Shown one piece after another: positions 34,564 to 46,717 of a stretch of 64,000 bases of DNA (position 1 is the first letter of the stretch; each line of letters starts with the position of its first letter). The stretch is from Amyloporia xantha (taxonomy: Eukaryota > Basidiomycota > Agaricomycetes > Polyporales > Adustoporiaceae). The DNA lies in the NCBI GenBank assembly GCA_036971615.1, contig JAYKKR010000010.1, positions 186,001 through 250,000 of the forward strand, read 5' to 3'. The translations under genes were made by a program, and so were the position numbers. Below the pieces are notes generated by a model. It had not been told where the DNA came from, ran no database searches, and saw only the letters and a program-made list of their open reading frames with translations.

Positions 34564-35924
34564 ATGAACTTGTTTGCTATTCCAGTCCGAACTCGCACCC
34601 TCCTTGACCCTTCTGTCAGACAACGTCTGCTATGCCCCCACAGTCAGGAAGCTATCGCGCACTATGGCTATAGCCGTCTACCGTCTCCGCGAGTCGTTCG
34701 TCGGGCAGGGACACTGTCGTCGCCGCCTCCAGTAGTCGCCAAAAAATCTTGGGTAGAACATGCCCCAGCCAAAATCCGCCCATATCTCTATTTGACACGA
34801 ATAGACAAGCCGATTGGCACTCTACTGTTATATTATCCATGCAGTGAGTCACATCGCCGTTTCTACGAGCACAATGCTGAAAGCCTCTGGGCTGGTGTCT
34901 AGCATGGTCAATCACCATGGCCTCGTATGCGTTGCAAACACCGTACACCACTCCTCTCGCGTATATCAGTTTATTCGGTATCGGAGCCTTGGTAATGCGT
35001 GGGGCGGGATGCACGATCAATGATATGTGGGACAAGAACCTGGACAAGGCTGTGGGTGAGCCGCTCCGTTTGAGTTATCCGCTGCTTCGTGAACTTCGGT
35101 ATAGCCAGGACGAAGGAGAGACCGTTGGCCAAAGGCGATATCTCCATGCCTCAGGCTGTTGGTTTCCTCGGATTGCAGATGAGTGCCGGGCTCGCGGTAC
35201 TCACGCAGTTAAACTGGTATAGGTGAGAGTGATCCGTGGGCAGCTGTATACATTATACTGAGCCGGGTGCAGCATACTATTGGGAGCTTCGTCCCTTTCT
35301 GTTGTGACGATATATCCGTTCATGAAGCGCGTTACTTATTGGCCGCAGGCTGTTCTGGGTCCGTGTACCAAACTTTTCGCGCAAAATGACGTACTGACTT
35401 ATCGTTCTGCAGGGCTTGCGTTTAACTGGGGTGCACTCCTGGGATGGTCTGCAGTAGCCGGATCAGTCAACTGGAGCGTAGCTCTGCCTTTATATGCCGG
35501 AGGGATCTGTTGGACTCTTGTGTATGACAGCATTTATGCTCATCAGGTAAGGCCTCGGCTCACTGCGGGACATCTGAGATGTGTGAACCTTACGAGTTCG
35601 CAGGACAAAACCGATGACGTCCAAGTTGGCATTCGCTCTACTGCACTACTGTTCGGCGAACACACTCGACCCATCCTCAGCGCTCTATCTGTGTCCTCCA
35701 TTTCTCTGATCACTCTGGCGGGCTACATGAACAGCCATGGTCCGCTTTTCTACATGGGGACTGGTCTGGCTGCTCTCCAACTTGCTCGGGTGCTTACGAA
35801 GACAGATTTCGACAACCACGCTAGCTGCTGGCGGGGCTTCGTTGGATGCGGTTGGGCTGGCTTTTGGGTGTGGATGGGAGGATTGGCCGACTACATCAAC
35901 TTGATAGCAGGGTTGTCATCGTAG
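34564..35924 (+). CDS. COQ2: 4-hydroxybenzoate polyprenyltransferase, mitochondrial
   Basis: Attaches the polyprenyl chain to 4-hydroxybenzoate in ubiquinone synthesis, at the inner mitochondrial membrane. The N-terminus ([20 protein letters not shown]) is a basic presequence. The UbiA core begins [20 protein letters not shown]. The first Asp-rich motif is [10 protein letters not shown], the second DSIYAHQDKTDD; both bind Mg2+-diphosphate. Other hallmarks are [14 protein letters not shown] and [16 protein letters not shown]. Eight or nine hydrophobic helices can be drawn. Four introns. The in-frame ATG at 34480 would add 28 residues; the later one was preferred because it gives a standard presequence. 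Ends [11 protein letters not shown]. Confidence 0.93.
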
Positions 35925-36104
35925 AAAACGTGCATCCAACTTCATATCAGTGGTAGACGTCAGAGTGTGCATGCCATGCCTGCTCGTTCTGCTGCTCGTT
36001 CTGCTTTTACGATGCAGAGGCAGCATCTCCGTGGACGCGTGTGTCGTAGCGATGTTATCATAATTCATCTAATATCATTGGCCTACACCTAGCCCCCCAT
36101 GCAA

Positions 36105-37424
36105 TTAGCTTGGCGACGGGGCCAGCTCTTTCCGCTTCTCATCGTGATCTCCTCTTTCAGCATCAAGCTCTCGACACCTAGTCTGCAAGAGAGAATAAGA
36201 ATCAAACATACTGGAACACCTTCGGCGTGTAAATAGTCACCTCAAGCGCATAGAGATGAGAATCGTGTGATTCGGGAGCGAGCCTTTTCACTGCTGATGT
36301 CAGCTCATACAGGTAGTCTTTGTTTCTTCCTGACGGGCCAACCGATTGCCAAATACGCTCAGCAAGAGCGTTGATAGGCTCAGAACCAACTAATCGGTTT
36401 GATCCCTCAAATTAGAGGAAAGCCAGGACCTTGCAGAGGAACCGCTTACTGAAGGAGGGGTTGTCGTTATGTCCAACATAACACTTGAAGACAACGAGAT
36501 GGGCATATGCTGAGCGTCACTGCATTCGAGAGGAGGAAAGACTCACGAAGGCCTATACAATATGACACCCGTTCAGTTTGCTGCGTAGAGCAGACAATAA
36601 CGATTGCTCGCTCACGTTATGCACCACGACTTTCTCGACGCCACCGTCCAGTCCATACACATCCAGCTGTTCTAACGAATAGCCGTCCTGGCGGCCCCAA
36701 ATAAACTCAATGTCTGACCACGCACACTGCCCAAATGCGCACCTTTTCCCGATAATCTAGAGGAACACGCCGACTGTAAGGAGTGTTCAGGCATGCCATC
36801 AGTAGATCACAGTTTTACCTAGGTAGTCTCGGACTTCTGATTCATACACAGGGTCGATGGTGTACGCAATGCCTACAACATGGAGAACTTGATCCGAACT
36901 CTCTTCAGCAGAGGGGTAGCAGAGTACGCACCCCAGACGACATCGTCATCGGGGAAAGGATCCTATCAACAATTGCCAGTTAATTTGAATCGCTCGCCCT
37001 AAAGGGGGCGCATACAGCCACTTACTGAGCCAGAGAATGCATCCCAATCCTCCTTGTGCACCAGAGTGACCACGCGGCCTGGATTCTAGACGGCGAGAGG
37101 GATGCACGGACATGATTATCGCGGAGCACATGTAGGTCTGGACGAGTGCTCACCTTGGGAGTGCCTCGATGGTCATGCGACATCTGTGCGAACCTCCGGA
37201 CGTAACCCTTCAGGTATCCCGGCACTAGGAACGTCGAAGTGAATACACATTGCACTCTACTACGAATTGGAATTCACTCCAGCAGACGCACCTTGCGAAA
37301 TAACATGGGGCGGCGGCTGGTACAGAACGCTCACACCTTTCGCATCGGTTCCGCCAGTGCAGAGTGTACTCACTTTGAATATCAGCGACCCGTACCCGAA
37401 CACCACGTAAGGTTTCTCGCCCAT
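36105..37424 (-). CDS. ChaC-type glutathione-specific gamma-glutamylcyclotransferase
   Basis: Degrades cytosolic glutathione to 5-oxoproline and Cys-Gly. The start MGEKPYVVFGYGSLIFK contains the gamma-glutamylcyclotransferase nucleotide-like loop YGSL. Next come SHDHRGTPK, GRVVTLVHKEDWDAFSG, VVWGVAYTID and YLDYREKDGYSLEQLDVYG. The Glu of REK is the expected catalytic residue. The end is VGPSGRNKDYLYELTSAVKR, then a hydrophilic tail. Exons are very short; the REK mini-exon is about 11 nt and is followed by an intron with acceptor GCCGCCAG. Stop TAA at 36105-36107. Confidence 0.9.
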
Positions 37425-38330
37425 GAGTTCTCACTGCAGCTGTCGACGTCCAAGGATACGAAATGGATGCTGACTTTAGTGCAGACTACAGTCCCACGTG
37501 CGATGCATATGCTCAGTTCAGCGCGGGATGACAACATCGTTGCGGCCAGCGAATGTTCAGAACATCCGGCTCGAAAGGAAATAGTTTTTGCATAGGTTGT
37601 GCCATGCATTGCCAGACCAAGTAGACAGTAATTGTTCGACATGGTCATTCGGGATGTCGAAACCCAACGATGTCGACAACGAATTCTTGCTCATCACATG
37701 CGAGCTCCGCTAAACCACCGCTCTGTCATCGCTCTCCTTACCCAGACTCCTTACAACCTCATATCTCATTGACGATTTTCACAAACACAAATTAATTTTC
37801 ATGTCAAACAATCTCTGTTCCCAAAACAACAATGTCACTACCTTGAAATTACGTATACTGTAAACGAAACCAGGGGGAAGGGGATGGGATGGGACGGGGC
37901 ATCAATGCGCAGCGAGCAGCGAGCAGCCAACATACGCGACGTAGAAACGTGGGAGGTCATTAGGTATAAATAGACAGTTTGATGGTGGACACAGTGATAA
38001 GGGGCTACAATCCCTGCGACAGCGCAGGGCGGGGGTCGTCGAAGCGAAGCGAGAACATGGTGGTCGAACAATTGCAAAGGAATCCGGACTCGTGATTCAT
38101 GAAAGGGTGGGAAATGGATCAGCGATGATGCGGGAAGGGAGTCGCGAGAGGTGTGTAAGTACGATTAGATGCGGGCGGAGTATGGGAGGCCGAGCAGGAC
38201 TGGCCGTGGCACTGCGAAACGGCTTGACCTCCCCGCAGGGACCGCAACAGCAGCAGTCATATCCCCCCTGGTATTAGAACGAAGCGTCTTCGTCTTCTGT
38301 CTTTTCTTGCTCTTGCTCAGCACTCCGTCT
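37425..38330. other. Intergenic, ChaC promoter side
   Basis: About 900 bp upstream of ChaC and downstream of the Ytp1-like gene. Stop-rich; short GAGCAGC-type repeats near 37910-37930. No gene seen. Confidence 0.4.
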
Positions 38331-40489
38331 TCACGCCGATGCATGGAATTGCACCGCCGCGTGCGTGTGACTCTTCAGCCACCCCTTGAACGCAACCACC
38401 AACAGCGTCCAGCAGAACGCCAGGCACGTAATCGCCACGCCCACATTCAGGAACATCATCACGTCGTCCCGCTTCTGGCGCATCGCCGCGATCGTCAGCT
38501 CCTCCGTCGAGAACATGAACATCAGTCCTCCACACGCAAGGAAGAACGACCCGACCGCCTCTGTCGGAGGACGACTTGGGAGGATTGACCGTGGTGGGCC
38601 GAGCCAGACCAAGAAGTACGTGAGGCAACGGAGCACAGCGAACGCGCTGAGGAGGTAGCCCCACAGCATGTGGATCTGCACTTGGAAGAGGTACGTCTGC
38701 GCATGAGCACTCATCGCCGCTCCAGTAATACCAATGCAGAGTGCTGGGAAGGGGTTGAAGCTCGCGCCGTAGCTCGGCGGCTCAGCGACAACCTCCTGGG
38801 CGCGAGCTGAAGGCTTGACGGCTGCAGTGCTACCCGACGCAAGCCACCGACGAATGGTCTTCGACTCGATGCCCATGCCAACTAGACCAGCGAACCAGAA
38901 CATGACCGCAATGCTGATGTGCTGCACCTGCTTCGCAGTGTAAGGGTCGCCGGGCTGCGCGCCAAAGCGTTCCATCCAGGTGTTGGTGATGCCGTAGGTG
39001 AAAATGACTGCAGACTCGACGAACTCGGCGCTAACATACTTGCCAGACGGGGCACGGTTCCATGCCCATCCAAGTTCAGAGAATGAACCAAGGAATCGTG
39101 CAAACGTGACAAGACCGTAACACCAGAAGATGCCGCCCTCTGTGGTGGACATCCGTTGTCAGCACCATTACTCACCGGAATAACGACAAAAGCGGCACGT
39201 ACTGATCAAATGCGCGAGACAGACGTTGATGTAGTTCTGACGGCATCCACCGGTGTACGTGATAACCCCCGTCAACACCTGCATGAAACCCGCGAACACC
39301 AGGACGCGCTCCGATGTCGCAAACAGGACACGGCCGGTCTTCTTCAACATTGACGTCTTCTTCCCGCTCGGTATCCATGACATGTGGCCGGAGATCTCGT
39401 GCAGCGTCTCGTCCGAATGCCTGGGCGAGCGCTGTGCGAACAGCGTGCGCTCCGAACCGGCCGACTGGGGGTATGAGGGCTGGCGGCTGTGGCGGTGGAC
39501 ATTGTTCGCCCATTCGGCTGTCTCGGCATGCTCGTCGTCTTCCGCGTCGAAGATCGTGCGAATGGGCTGCATGGGGCGGTTACGCCTCTCGTGGATTGGC
39601 TCCGAGGCCGTCTCTTCGGACTCGACATCCTTGACTTTCAGCTCTGCTTCACTGAGCTCCTCCTCGTCTGCAACGAGATTCGTGTATTCCGCGCCCACTC
39701 CGAGATGGTTCTCATCTCGGCCAAGAACCACTGTGTTCCAAGAGGCCTTGAGGCCGAAGCGTTCCTCCCCGCGGCGGATAGCCTTAATGTAGTGAACCAA
39801 ACGCAAACCCATCGCGAGCATGTCCAAGGTTGATAGCGCTACTGCAAACACGAGCCAGCCGTATCCTTGGCTGCCGTGCCGAGCACCTTCGTACCTGTTG
39901 AAGACGATCGTTGAAGGGAGAAATATCGGGCAAATGACGTCCAACTTACATGTTCGGGGTCAATTTGCGATACAGCATGCTCGAGGCGAGGCCCATAACC
40001 GTGAAGGCGTAAAATAGGATTACAGAGAAGCCGTGCCACGCGGATTTTACAGAACGGAGCGCAATACCTGGAGAACACGCGTAACGTAGGTACTCACGTC
40101 GAAGACCAAACTAGAACGCGAGCTGGAAACTTACCCGCTGGGAGAGCGCCGAAAAAGGCGAAGCTCATGAAGAGGACATGCATGGCCATGAGGCCTGGAT
40201 AGCGGTGCTCGCCGGGAACCTTGTCCACGAGATCGATTGTCCAATATGAAGGCGGAGTAGGCTGGTGATACATGGTGATTTCTGTCTCATTGAGCTCGAG
40301 GAGTGGTGCTCCGTGGTGCATATGTTCGTGGTCTCCATCTCGGCGGTAGAGAACCTCCTCCAATCCCGGTTGTGATGGCGGAGATGAGGGGACTTCTAGC
40401 GCGTGGAAGTCATGGGAGGGGGGGACTGCGGCAAGGGCCCGCGCGAGGGTAGGGATGAGAAAGGGAAGGAGGTGAATGTGGGCGCGCAT
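38331..40489 (-). CDS. Ytp1-like multi-pass membrane protein
   Basis: Member of the fungal YTP1 family (function unknown; resembles electron-transport or cytochrome-b561-type membrane proteins). It has an N-terminal signal peptide (MRAHIHLLPFLIPTLARALA), a His-rich extracytosolic stretch (DGDHEHMHHG), then membrane helices beginning GLMAMHVLFMSFAFFGALPA and YGWLVFAVALSTLDMLAMGL. A central acidic cytosolic loop of about 140 residues follows (EEELSEAELKVKDVESEE). The conserved C-terminal Ytp1 half begins GRVLFATSERVLVFAGFMQV, continues GGIFWCYGLVTFARFLGSFS and GWAWNRAP, and ends FKGWLKSHTHAAVQFHASA. Three or four introns, all in phase. Start ATG 40487-40489 gives the signal peptide. Confidence 0.88.
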
Positions 40490-43400
40490 GGCGGGAGTGG
40501 AGGGCGGGGCGTCGAGGAGGGGGTGGCAGGGAATGGAAAAGGCGACACGGGACGGGAGGGAAGCTTAAGTAGGGCGAGGCTGACTGAGGTGCGGGAAACA
40601 TCGGACAGAAAGCTGGCGAACGTCCTGGACGGGCGGTCTACGACCTCGTCCTGGCCTACAGCAGCCCTCCCTCAGCCGCGCTGACTCAGCCACTCTCTGT
40701 CAGCCACCTAGTCATCTCCGAAAAAATTCACCTTTGCAGACGTAACCTCGCCGTCAGCGCTTCAACTCTCACTCCGCTCCCCGTCAGCAGCCGCTCTCCT
40801 CCGTGCCCCCTCCCTGGTCCTCGGCGCGTGGGGCGGGGGCGCGCTCCACCCCGCCCCCTGCCTCCTGCCCCCCGCCCGAAACGACGACGACCAGACACGG
40901 CCGATGAGCGCATCTTTCGGCCGGCTCCGGTCCTCGACTGCAACGCTTATTGTCAATTCAACCCCCGCCCGATCGCGTTCGTGACCTCATCTTCCGCTTG
41001 TTTTACAAAGCCGATCTGCCGTCCTTCTGCCGTCTCTGCCGCCGCATGCTGATGCTCCCTTCCATAAGGTCCGCCTCTCTCCGCCCGACGCCCGACACCC
41101 GACGCCCGACGTGTCTTGCCCGTCGACGGGTCCAACCCCGAGCTCACTCGTGTCCCCGTCGTCGCACCCGTCTCCTGACTCCTATCTGTCATCCCGTCGA
41201 TGCAGGACTGTCTTTCTGCAATGATGGATGGTCTTTCCACCTGATCCAGAACCGTTCCATACGCAGCCCTTGCGCAGCCTAGGTACCGGATCCAGCCTTC
41301 AAGCCACCCTTCTAGTTTGCATCTGGTACGTCCTTGAGCATACACCTCTCCGCTGCCATCGCTTGCTTCTCTGGTCCTTGTGTCACCCCGCCCGTCATCA
41401 CTTCCATCAGCATCCTGATGGTGTCGTAACGTCGACACGTTGTGCATTCTAAATCCCAGCTCTCGTTCAGGCCGGTCCAGGATACTCGAGCCCGTCATCT
41501 CACCCTGCTACCCTATGTCAGGTGTATTGGAAAACCCGAATTCAGGTTGTATTAGCAGGGAAACCTCTCACGAATGACACTTTCAGTGCTTTCCCGATCA
41601 TCGTCGAAGACTGGAAGCGAGGCGAGTTCTTATAACCTTATTCTGCAGTACGCCGAGGCTCTCCCGTGATCGTCGTCCGCTGGCGCCTTCCCCCAATTCT
41701 ACGCATACGGGAGGACTTCGCGGTCCAAATTCATCGTGCTTAGTTTAACCAGGAGGGCGGATGCTTATGTTACGCAGGCCATCGAGCCCAGCAGGTTGAC
41801 TCCTATGGGGATCACAGCTGCGACGCTCAAAACATCCATAGGACCACAACTATCAGCTCGTCAGTCCTGGCGAGAACTCATACGGTATACATCACCAGTG
41901 ATCGGGCGCCGCATTCGTCAGGCCCAATGCCGCTCCGTAGCATGCTTGGCATCTCTCCACCTGTTCTCATCGGAGTCATTTGCAGCACTGCGGCCTCTCG
42001 CGTCATCACATCGCGTTATGATCACAGTGCAGATCACTGGGTGGTTCAGCGCGCAGTACTGAGCCCTTGGCCGCTCAAACCGAGATTGGCGTAAGTAGCC
42101 CTCGACGAGCGCTCTTTAAACGGAATTTGGAGGGCATCGGTAATCGTGTATTCGAACGTGCGTCGCATTCTCGTATCCATTCATAACCAACCTTCGACCG
42201 TCGTGGAAATCACCGCAGACACTATCAGGCAGCCTCCATAGCCGTGTCACGCCACACGCGTCTTGTTCCCACAAGATTAAGTACTGTCAAGCGCCCGTCC
42301 ACCTAGATCACTCGCTTCCTAGGTCAGAAGATGCTCGGTTTGCGGGCAGCAAGGGAAGAGCGATACACGAAAGGTGATGGACCACACCAGCCGCAGTTGA
42401 GCCCCTCCAGCAGGCCCGCCCACCCTTACTTTGCTTGCGGTGCTGTTGCGGCCGCTGAGAACCTGTCACGTCCTCTTCTATGGCATCAGAGGAAGCAGTC
42501 GATTCTGGCGCGTCGGCCCCGTGTTGCTTGAGTCAGTCTGCCTGCATTCAGTGCTGCCGCCTAGTTCCTGGCACTTGTTCGACAAGGCTGCGGTTACGTA
42601 ACGTCAGACGGACGACTTCGGATTCGGATGGTCCTGCTGGCGTCCACGGCCGTCGCACTCGTATAGCTGTGTCTACATCTGACGCTGTCGCTACGCCGCC
42701 TGACGCCGCTCTTCGTCTTATGGACTGAGGACCTGTGGTGCATGAGTCTGCAAATGTCGATTCTAGTTTTGCTGGGTGACGGTTGCATTGGCGGTGTCAA
42801 CTGCGACGTCTACGGTTGCCGAGTGGTATCAGGTCTGATTTTGCCTTTTGCCTTTCGCATTGTGCTGTCAGCTAGCGTTTTGCTGCATGGCACTGTGAAT
42901 AGCCCTGTCTTGGCTGTCTTGCAGGAATCCTTCAGTGATCTCCACCTCATCAATATCAATTGGTGACGCAGACCGAACACTGAGAGATACCGCTTGAGCA
43001 TTCCTGACGAGGGTCCATTCTCATGGTGTCGTCTCCACTGTGTTCATGGACGTCGGTGTTTTCGGGTGAGCCTCTTTCCTTACTGTGATTTTCGTTGCAT
43101 GGACATCCACACTTGTCCGCCTCGAAACTTCAAGCTTTCAGAGGTGTACTGAGCGGGCGCCAAGCCAAGCCATTCGGTATTGGTTACGGCCACTACATGG
43201 ATCATGCAGTCCTTGGGATGAAATCTGCACATCCAGATTTGTCGATCGATGAACGCGGTCCCGAAGTGTCTGCTGACTGTTGCCTGCAGCGCGCAATGCA
43301 TCAAAAGGTCTCTGCGACAGCGGTAGTCGTGTGCCATTGAAGACCGCTGCAGTCAGCAAGCTCGTTCTATCTAGGGTGGATCTTCTCTTTCATCGTCGTT

Positions 43401-43736
43401 CCTTGGCAGCATTGCATCAGCCTAAGCTCTTCGCAGTTGGCAAATTGGGTGCGTTCCGAGATACCACAAAGCGAGGTTAGGGTCCAAGAAGCTTTCCACG
43501 TGACCGCGACTACCCCGCTGCCTCGGACTCCATCCTCATCAGAAGATGATATGGTGTGATTTCTTGCTCTTCTCGCTGTCCCCAGCGGCTGGTGGATGGC
43601 GTTTGTTACTTATCTTCCAAGTCGTGGTACGGGCTGACAAAAGCCCTCCGTTGAAAGTATCTGTTCCCTGTTTGCCCCATCTTTGTTCTCCAGTGAACAG
43701 CGTTTCGCTTTGAGGATATTGACGCAACACTTCGAG
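40490..43736. other. Gene-poor region, 3.2 kb
   Basis: Upstream of both the Ytp1-like gene and the pantothenate-type transporter, which diverge. A very GC-rich, pyrimidine-rich block lies at about 40740-40930. A heptanucleotide tandem array (CCGACGC type, four units) is near 41084-41112. No reading frame over 185 codons has a recognisable domain or continuation by splicing. It may contain two long 5' UTRs, a non-coding RNA or decayed sequence. Confidence 0.5.
41084..41112. repeat. Heptanucleotide tandem repeat
   Basis: Four imperfect copies of CCGACGC (CCGACGC, CCGACAC, CCGACGC, CCGACGT) in the GC-rich region. Confidence 0.75.
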
Positions 43737-46159
43737 ATGCCCGCTCTGGCTGCAATTCGACAGTTTGTATGGGGAGATATTCCTGAGACGAAGGCGGAGA
43801 GAACATTGCTTCTGAAGATCGATTGGTTCATCTTGTCGTATTGCTGTCTCATGGTGAGCATTCAGGCATCTCCATATGTTAAGCACATTATCGAAGTGTA
43901 TACAGTACTTCACAACCAGTGAGCTACGCTGTTTCAGAAGTTTGCGGAAGAATCTGATTGCAGCCGCAGATTTGGACGGAAGTAATGTAGCCAATGCATA
44001 TGTATCGGGGATGAAGGAAGATTTGCACATGTATGGAACTCAGTACAACGTCGGTCTTTAAGCTGCTTGTTTTATTATTATTTTCAGCCACATATAGACT
44101 GATCGCTTTCTAGCAACTCAATACCATTTGGACTTGCGGTTACGTCGTCGGGATGATACCAAGTACTCGGTCTCGGATTGATTCGCAAGTCGAGCTTGAG
44201 TGCTGAGTGTCTGCTTTTCGTGTGCAGATAATTTAATGCTTCAGGTTGTCTCCCCTCGTGTCTGGTTTCCTTGCACACAGATAGTCTGGGGTGTTTTAAC
44301 ATTCTGGTAAATCCCTCCCGCTACTCCTTATCTCCAAGCTCCTGACCTTGGGATAGCTCGAGTACCGTGAAGAACGTTGAGCAGGTGCCTCTCACCTCAT
44401 GCGATTTTGCAGAATGGAGATTGACGACACAATTTCTATGTGTCACAGCTGTACGCCATTCGGTTCTTTCAAGGTGTGGCGGAGGCGTCGACGTTCGTGG
44501 GGACACATTATATTCTCGGCTCGTACGTTATGGATGACACTTCCCTCTCACGCCATGATGGCTGATAATGATCGCCTTGAAGATGGTACAAAACAGGCGA
44601 ATTGGGCAAACGCTCAGGCATCTTTACATGCTCAGGGCTCGTCGGCTCATTGTACGCGAATGTCGCTACTGCCAGCTTTCACTGATTTAGCACAATGACA
44701 GATTCTCCGGCGTGCTACAAGCCGCTGTCTATCAGTGAGTCTTCTCGCACGAGACACTCTGACTGGAGTATGATTCCGGCTACTGCAGACATCTCAATGG
44801 AGTTGCTGGTCGCAGTGGTTGGCGTTGGTTGTGCGTGTGCCTGTCTATATATGTTTACAACTAGATTGATCGCCCGTGCAGATTCATTATCGACGGCGTG
44901 ATTACGCTCCCCATTGCCCTCTACGGATTCCTTATATTTCCGAACGTCCCTACGACGACAACCGCGTTTTATCTCACTGATGAGGTTTGTTTCCCATATT
45001 TCACTGTGTTCAACCTTCTGACAGACATCTCACAATACACTATCTCACAATACACTTCATTCAATCCTTTTCTAACAGGAGCGCCTTCTCGCTTCTACGC
45101 GTCTAAATAGTGGGAAAACAAAACGAAAGACGCAGGGAGCGCACGGACGGCCCACGTGGGACCTGTTGCGGAGGGTTTTGGGTAAATGGAGGTGGTATGG
45201 TTGCAGTCTTCTCGTACGCCCTTTTGTTTGCTCCGTTATCTATTCCCACTTGAATTATTTGCACTGCTACTAGTTCGCCGTATCAGGCGAATGCGAGAGT
45301 TTTGCATCAAACAATCTGATGGGCCTCTGGCTCAAGGCTACCGGAGGTTACACTGTCGAGGAGATCAGTACGACATCCTGTTCGTCTGCGTGCTGTTGCG
45401 AAAGCTGATAAACAATGGCACCAAGATTACTACCCTTCTGGAGTGACTGCTGTTGGCATCGTTTCCACTCTTATTTGTGCTACCTGGACGGATTCAACAC
45501 GCTCGCGCGCCCGCTGGCCCGTACTGGTGTGGATGTGCACAGCCGTGATCATCGCCAGTATATGCATCCTGGTCTGGGGCAGCCCCCTTGGGCTGAAGTT
45601 CTTTGCATATTGTAAGTCTGACTATGACTCTCTCCCATTAAGATGAGACTGACAGATGCACATAACAGACCTGGCAGGCGCAAGTTACTCCGGTCAGGCT
45701 ACCACGTTTGCGTATGTCCCGGCCTCGCGGTCATTTATCATAAAGAAAAATCTGACTGCTTCACACACACAGGTGGGCAAATCAGATCTGCGCGGATGAC
45801 GATCAAGAACGCGCGGTCGTCCTTGCTTCCATGAAGTGAGCCCCTCTTATTTTTCCCCGCTTTCGTAAATTGAGCTCCTGCATCACAGTATGTGGAATAA
45901 TGTCGTCAATGCATGGTGGCCGCTCATCTTTTATCCTGCGACCGATGCTCCCAAGTTCCGTAAAGGCATGTGGGCTATGATTGGAACGAGCATCGCAACG
46001 CTGCTCGTGACATACCTTGTTTGGTACCTGGAACGGAGGGAGAGAAGAACGAATAGGACACTGAGTATGGCCGAAGATGATATTGAAGATATAGATGAGA
46101 AGGCGGTCGCGAAGGAGGATGAGAAAAGCGTCGATGCGCTGAACATCGAAAGTCTGTAA
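43737..46159 (+). CDS. Pantothenate/allantoate-type permease (ACS family, Fen2/Liz1-like)
   Basis: 12-TM proton symporter of anions such as pantothenate. Exon 1 reads MPALAAIRQFVWGDIPETKA, then KIDWFILSYCCLM, the family's TM1 start. Further pieces are SNVANAYVSGMKEDLHMYGT, NTIWTCGYVVGMIPNN, LYAIRFFQGVAEASTFVGTH, SWYKTGELGKRSGIFTCSG, GSLFSGVLQAAVYQ, GWRWLFIIDGVITLPIALYG, FPNVPTTTTAFYLTDEERL, then MNMWNNVVNAWWPLIFYPAT. More than ten short introns are required, all with GT-AG ends. The usual TM1 motif YLDRSN appears as DLDGSN; the splice junction there is the least certain. C-terminus is acidic (AEDDIEDIDEKAVAKEDEK). Start ATG 43737 matches relatives; an ATG lies 54 bp earlier. Likely plasma membrane. 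Confidence 0.87.
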
Positions 46160-46717
46160 ACGAGATGCCACTGGCACGAGCCCTAGCTACAAATATCAGC
46201 TCAACTGTATCGGTACACTTTTGCGAGCATTATACATGAATAACGTCCCTCTATAGTTACACCTCACTCTTCAATGATCACCGACGACACGAAAGCCATC
46301 ACGATGAAAGATATCCACAAAACTTGATTCAATTAGCGGACCGGGTACTTAGGCAGTGACTAAAGCAAAAAACGAGCAAGAACAAGAAGCGCTACTGATA
46401 CAGATTGTCAATATCGTAACTTATCAATGTCACTAATATGCAGCTTCTCCGAGACGGACTCATTAGGTCTACCCGGCTCCCGAGTGTCCGGCAGGTCGGG
46501 CGGCAGGGGCGGCATAATGTAAGCAGCAAGCATGAAAACGGTGCAAGATGGTACAGACAGACGCGGAAGATAATGCGGTGGACGTGCGTCGTGCAGGAGG
46601 ATAAGAGAGCAAGCTGTACCGAGTCTAGGAGAGCAGAAAGTATGCGAACGGCGATGATACATCTCGAAGCGGAACAAGGTATAACTTTGACGAGGGGCTG
46701 ATCGCGCTAGGAATTGC
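46160..46717. other. Intergenic between convergent genes
   Basis: About 560 bp of 3' flanks of two convergent genes. Nothing recognised. Confidence 0.4.

Noticed and set aside
41736..42062. Open frame in the 40.5-43.7 kb gap
   Set aside because: 108 codons, no domain, no typical fungal start context and no continuation by splicing.
43876..43990. Possible pseudogene call for the pantothenate-type transporter because YLDRSN reads DLDGSN
   Set aside because: All other family blocks join in phase by GT-AG introns, so the gene looks intact; only this junction is doubtful.
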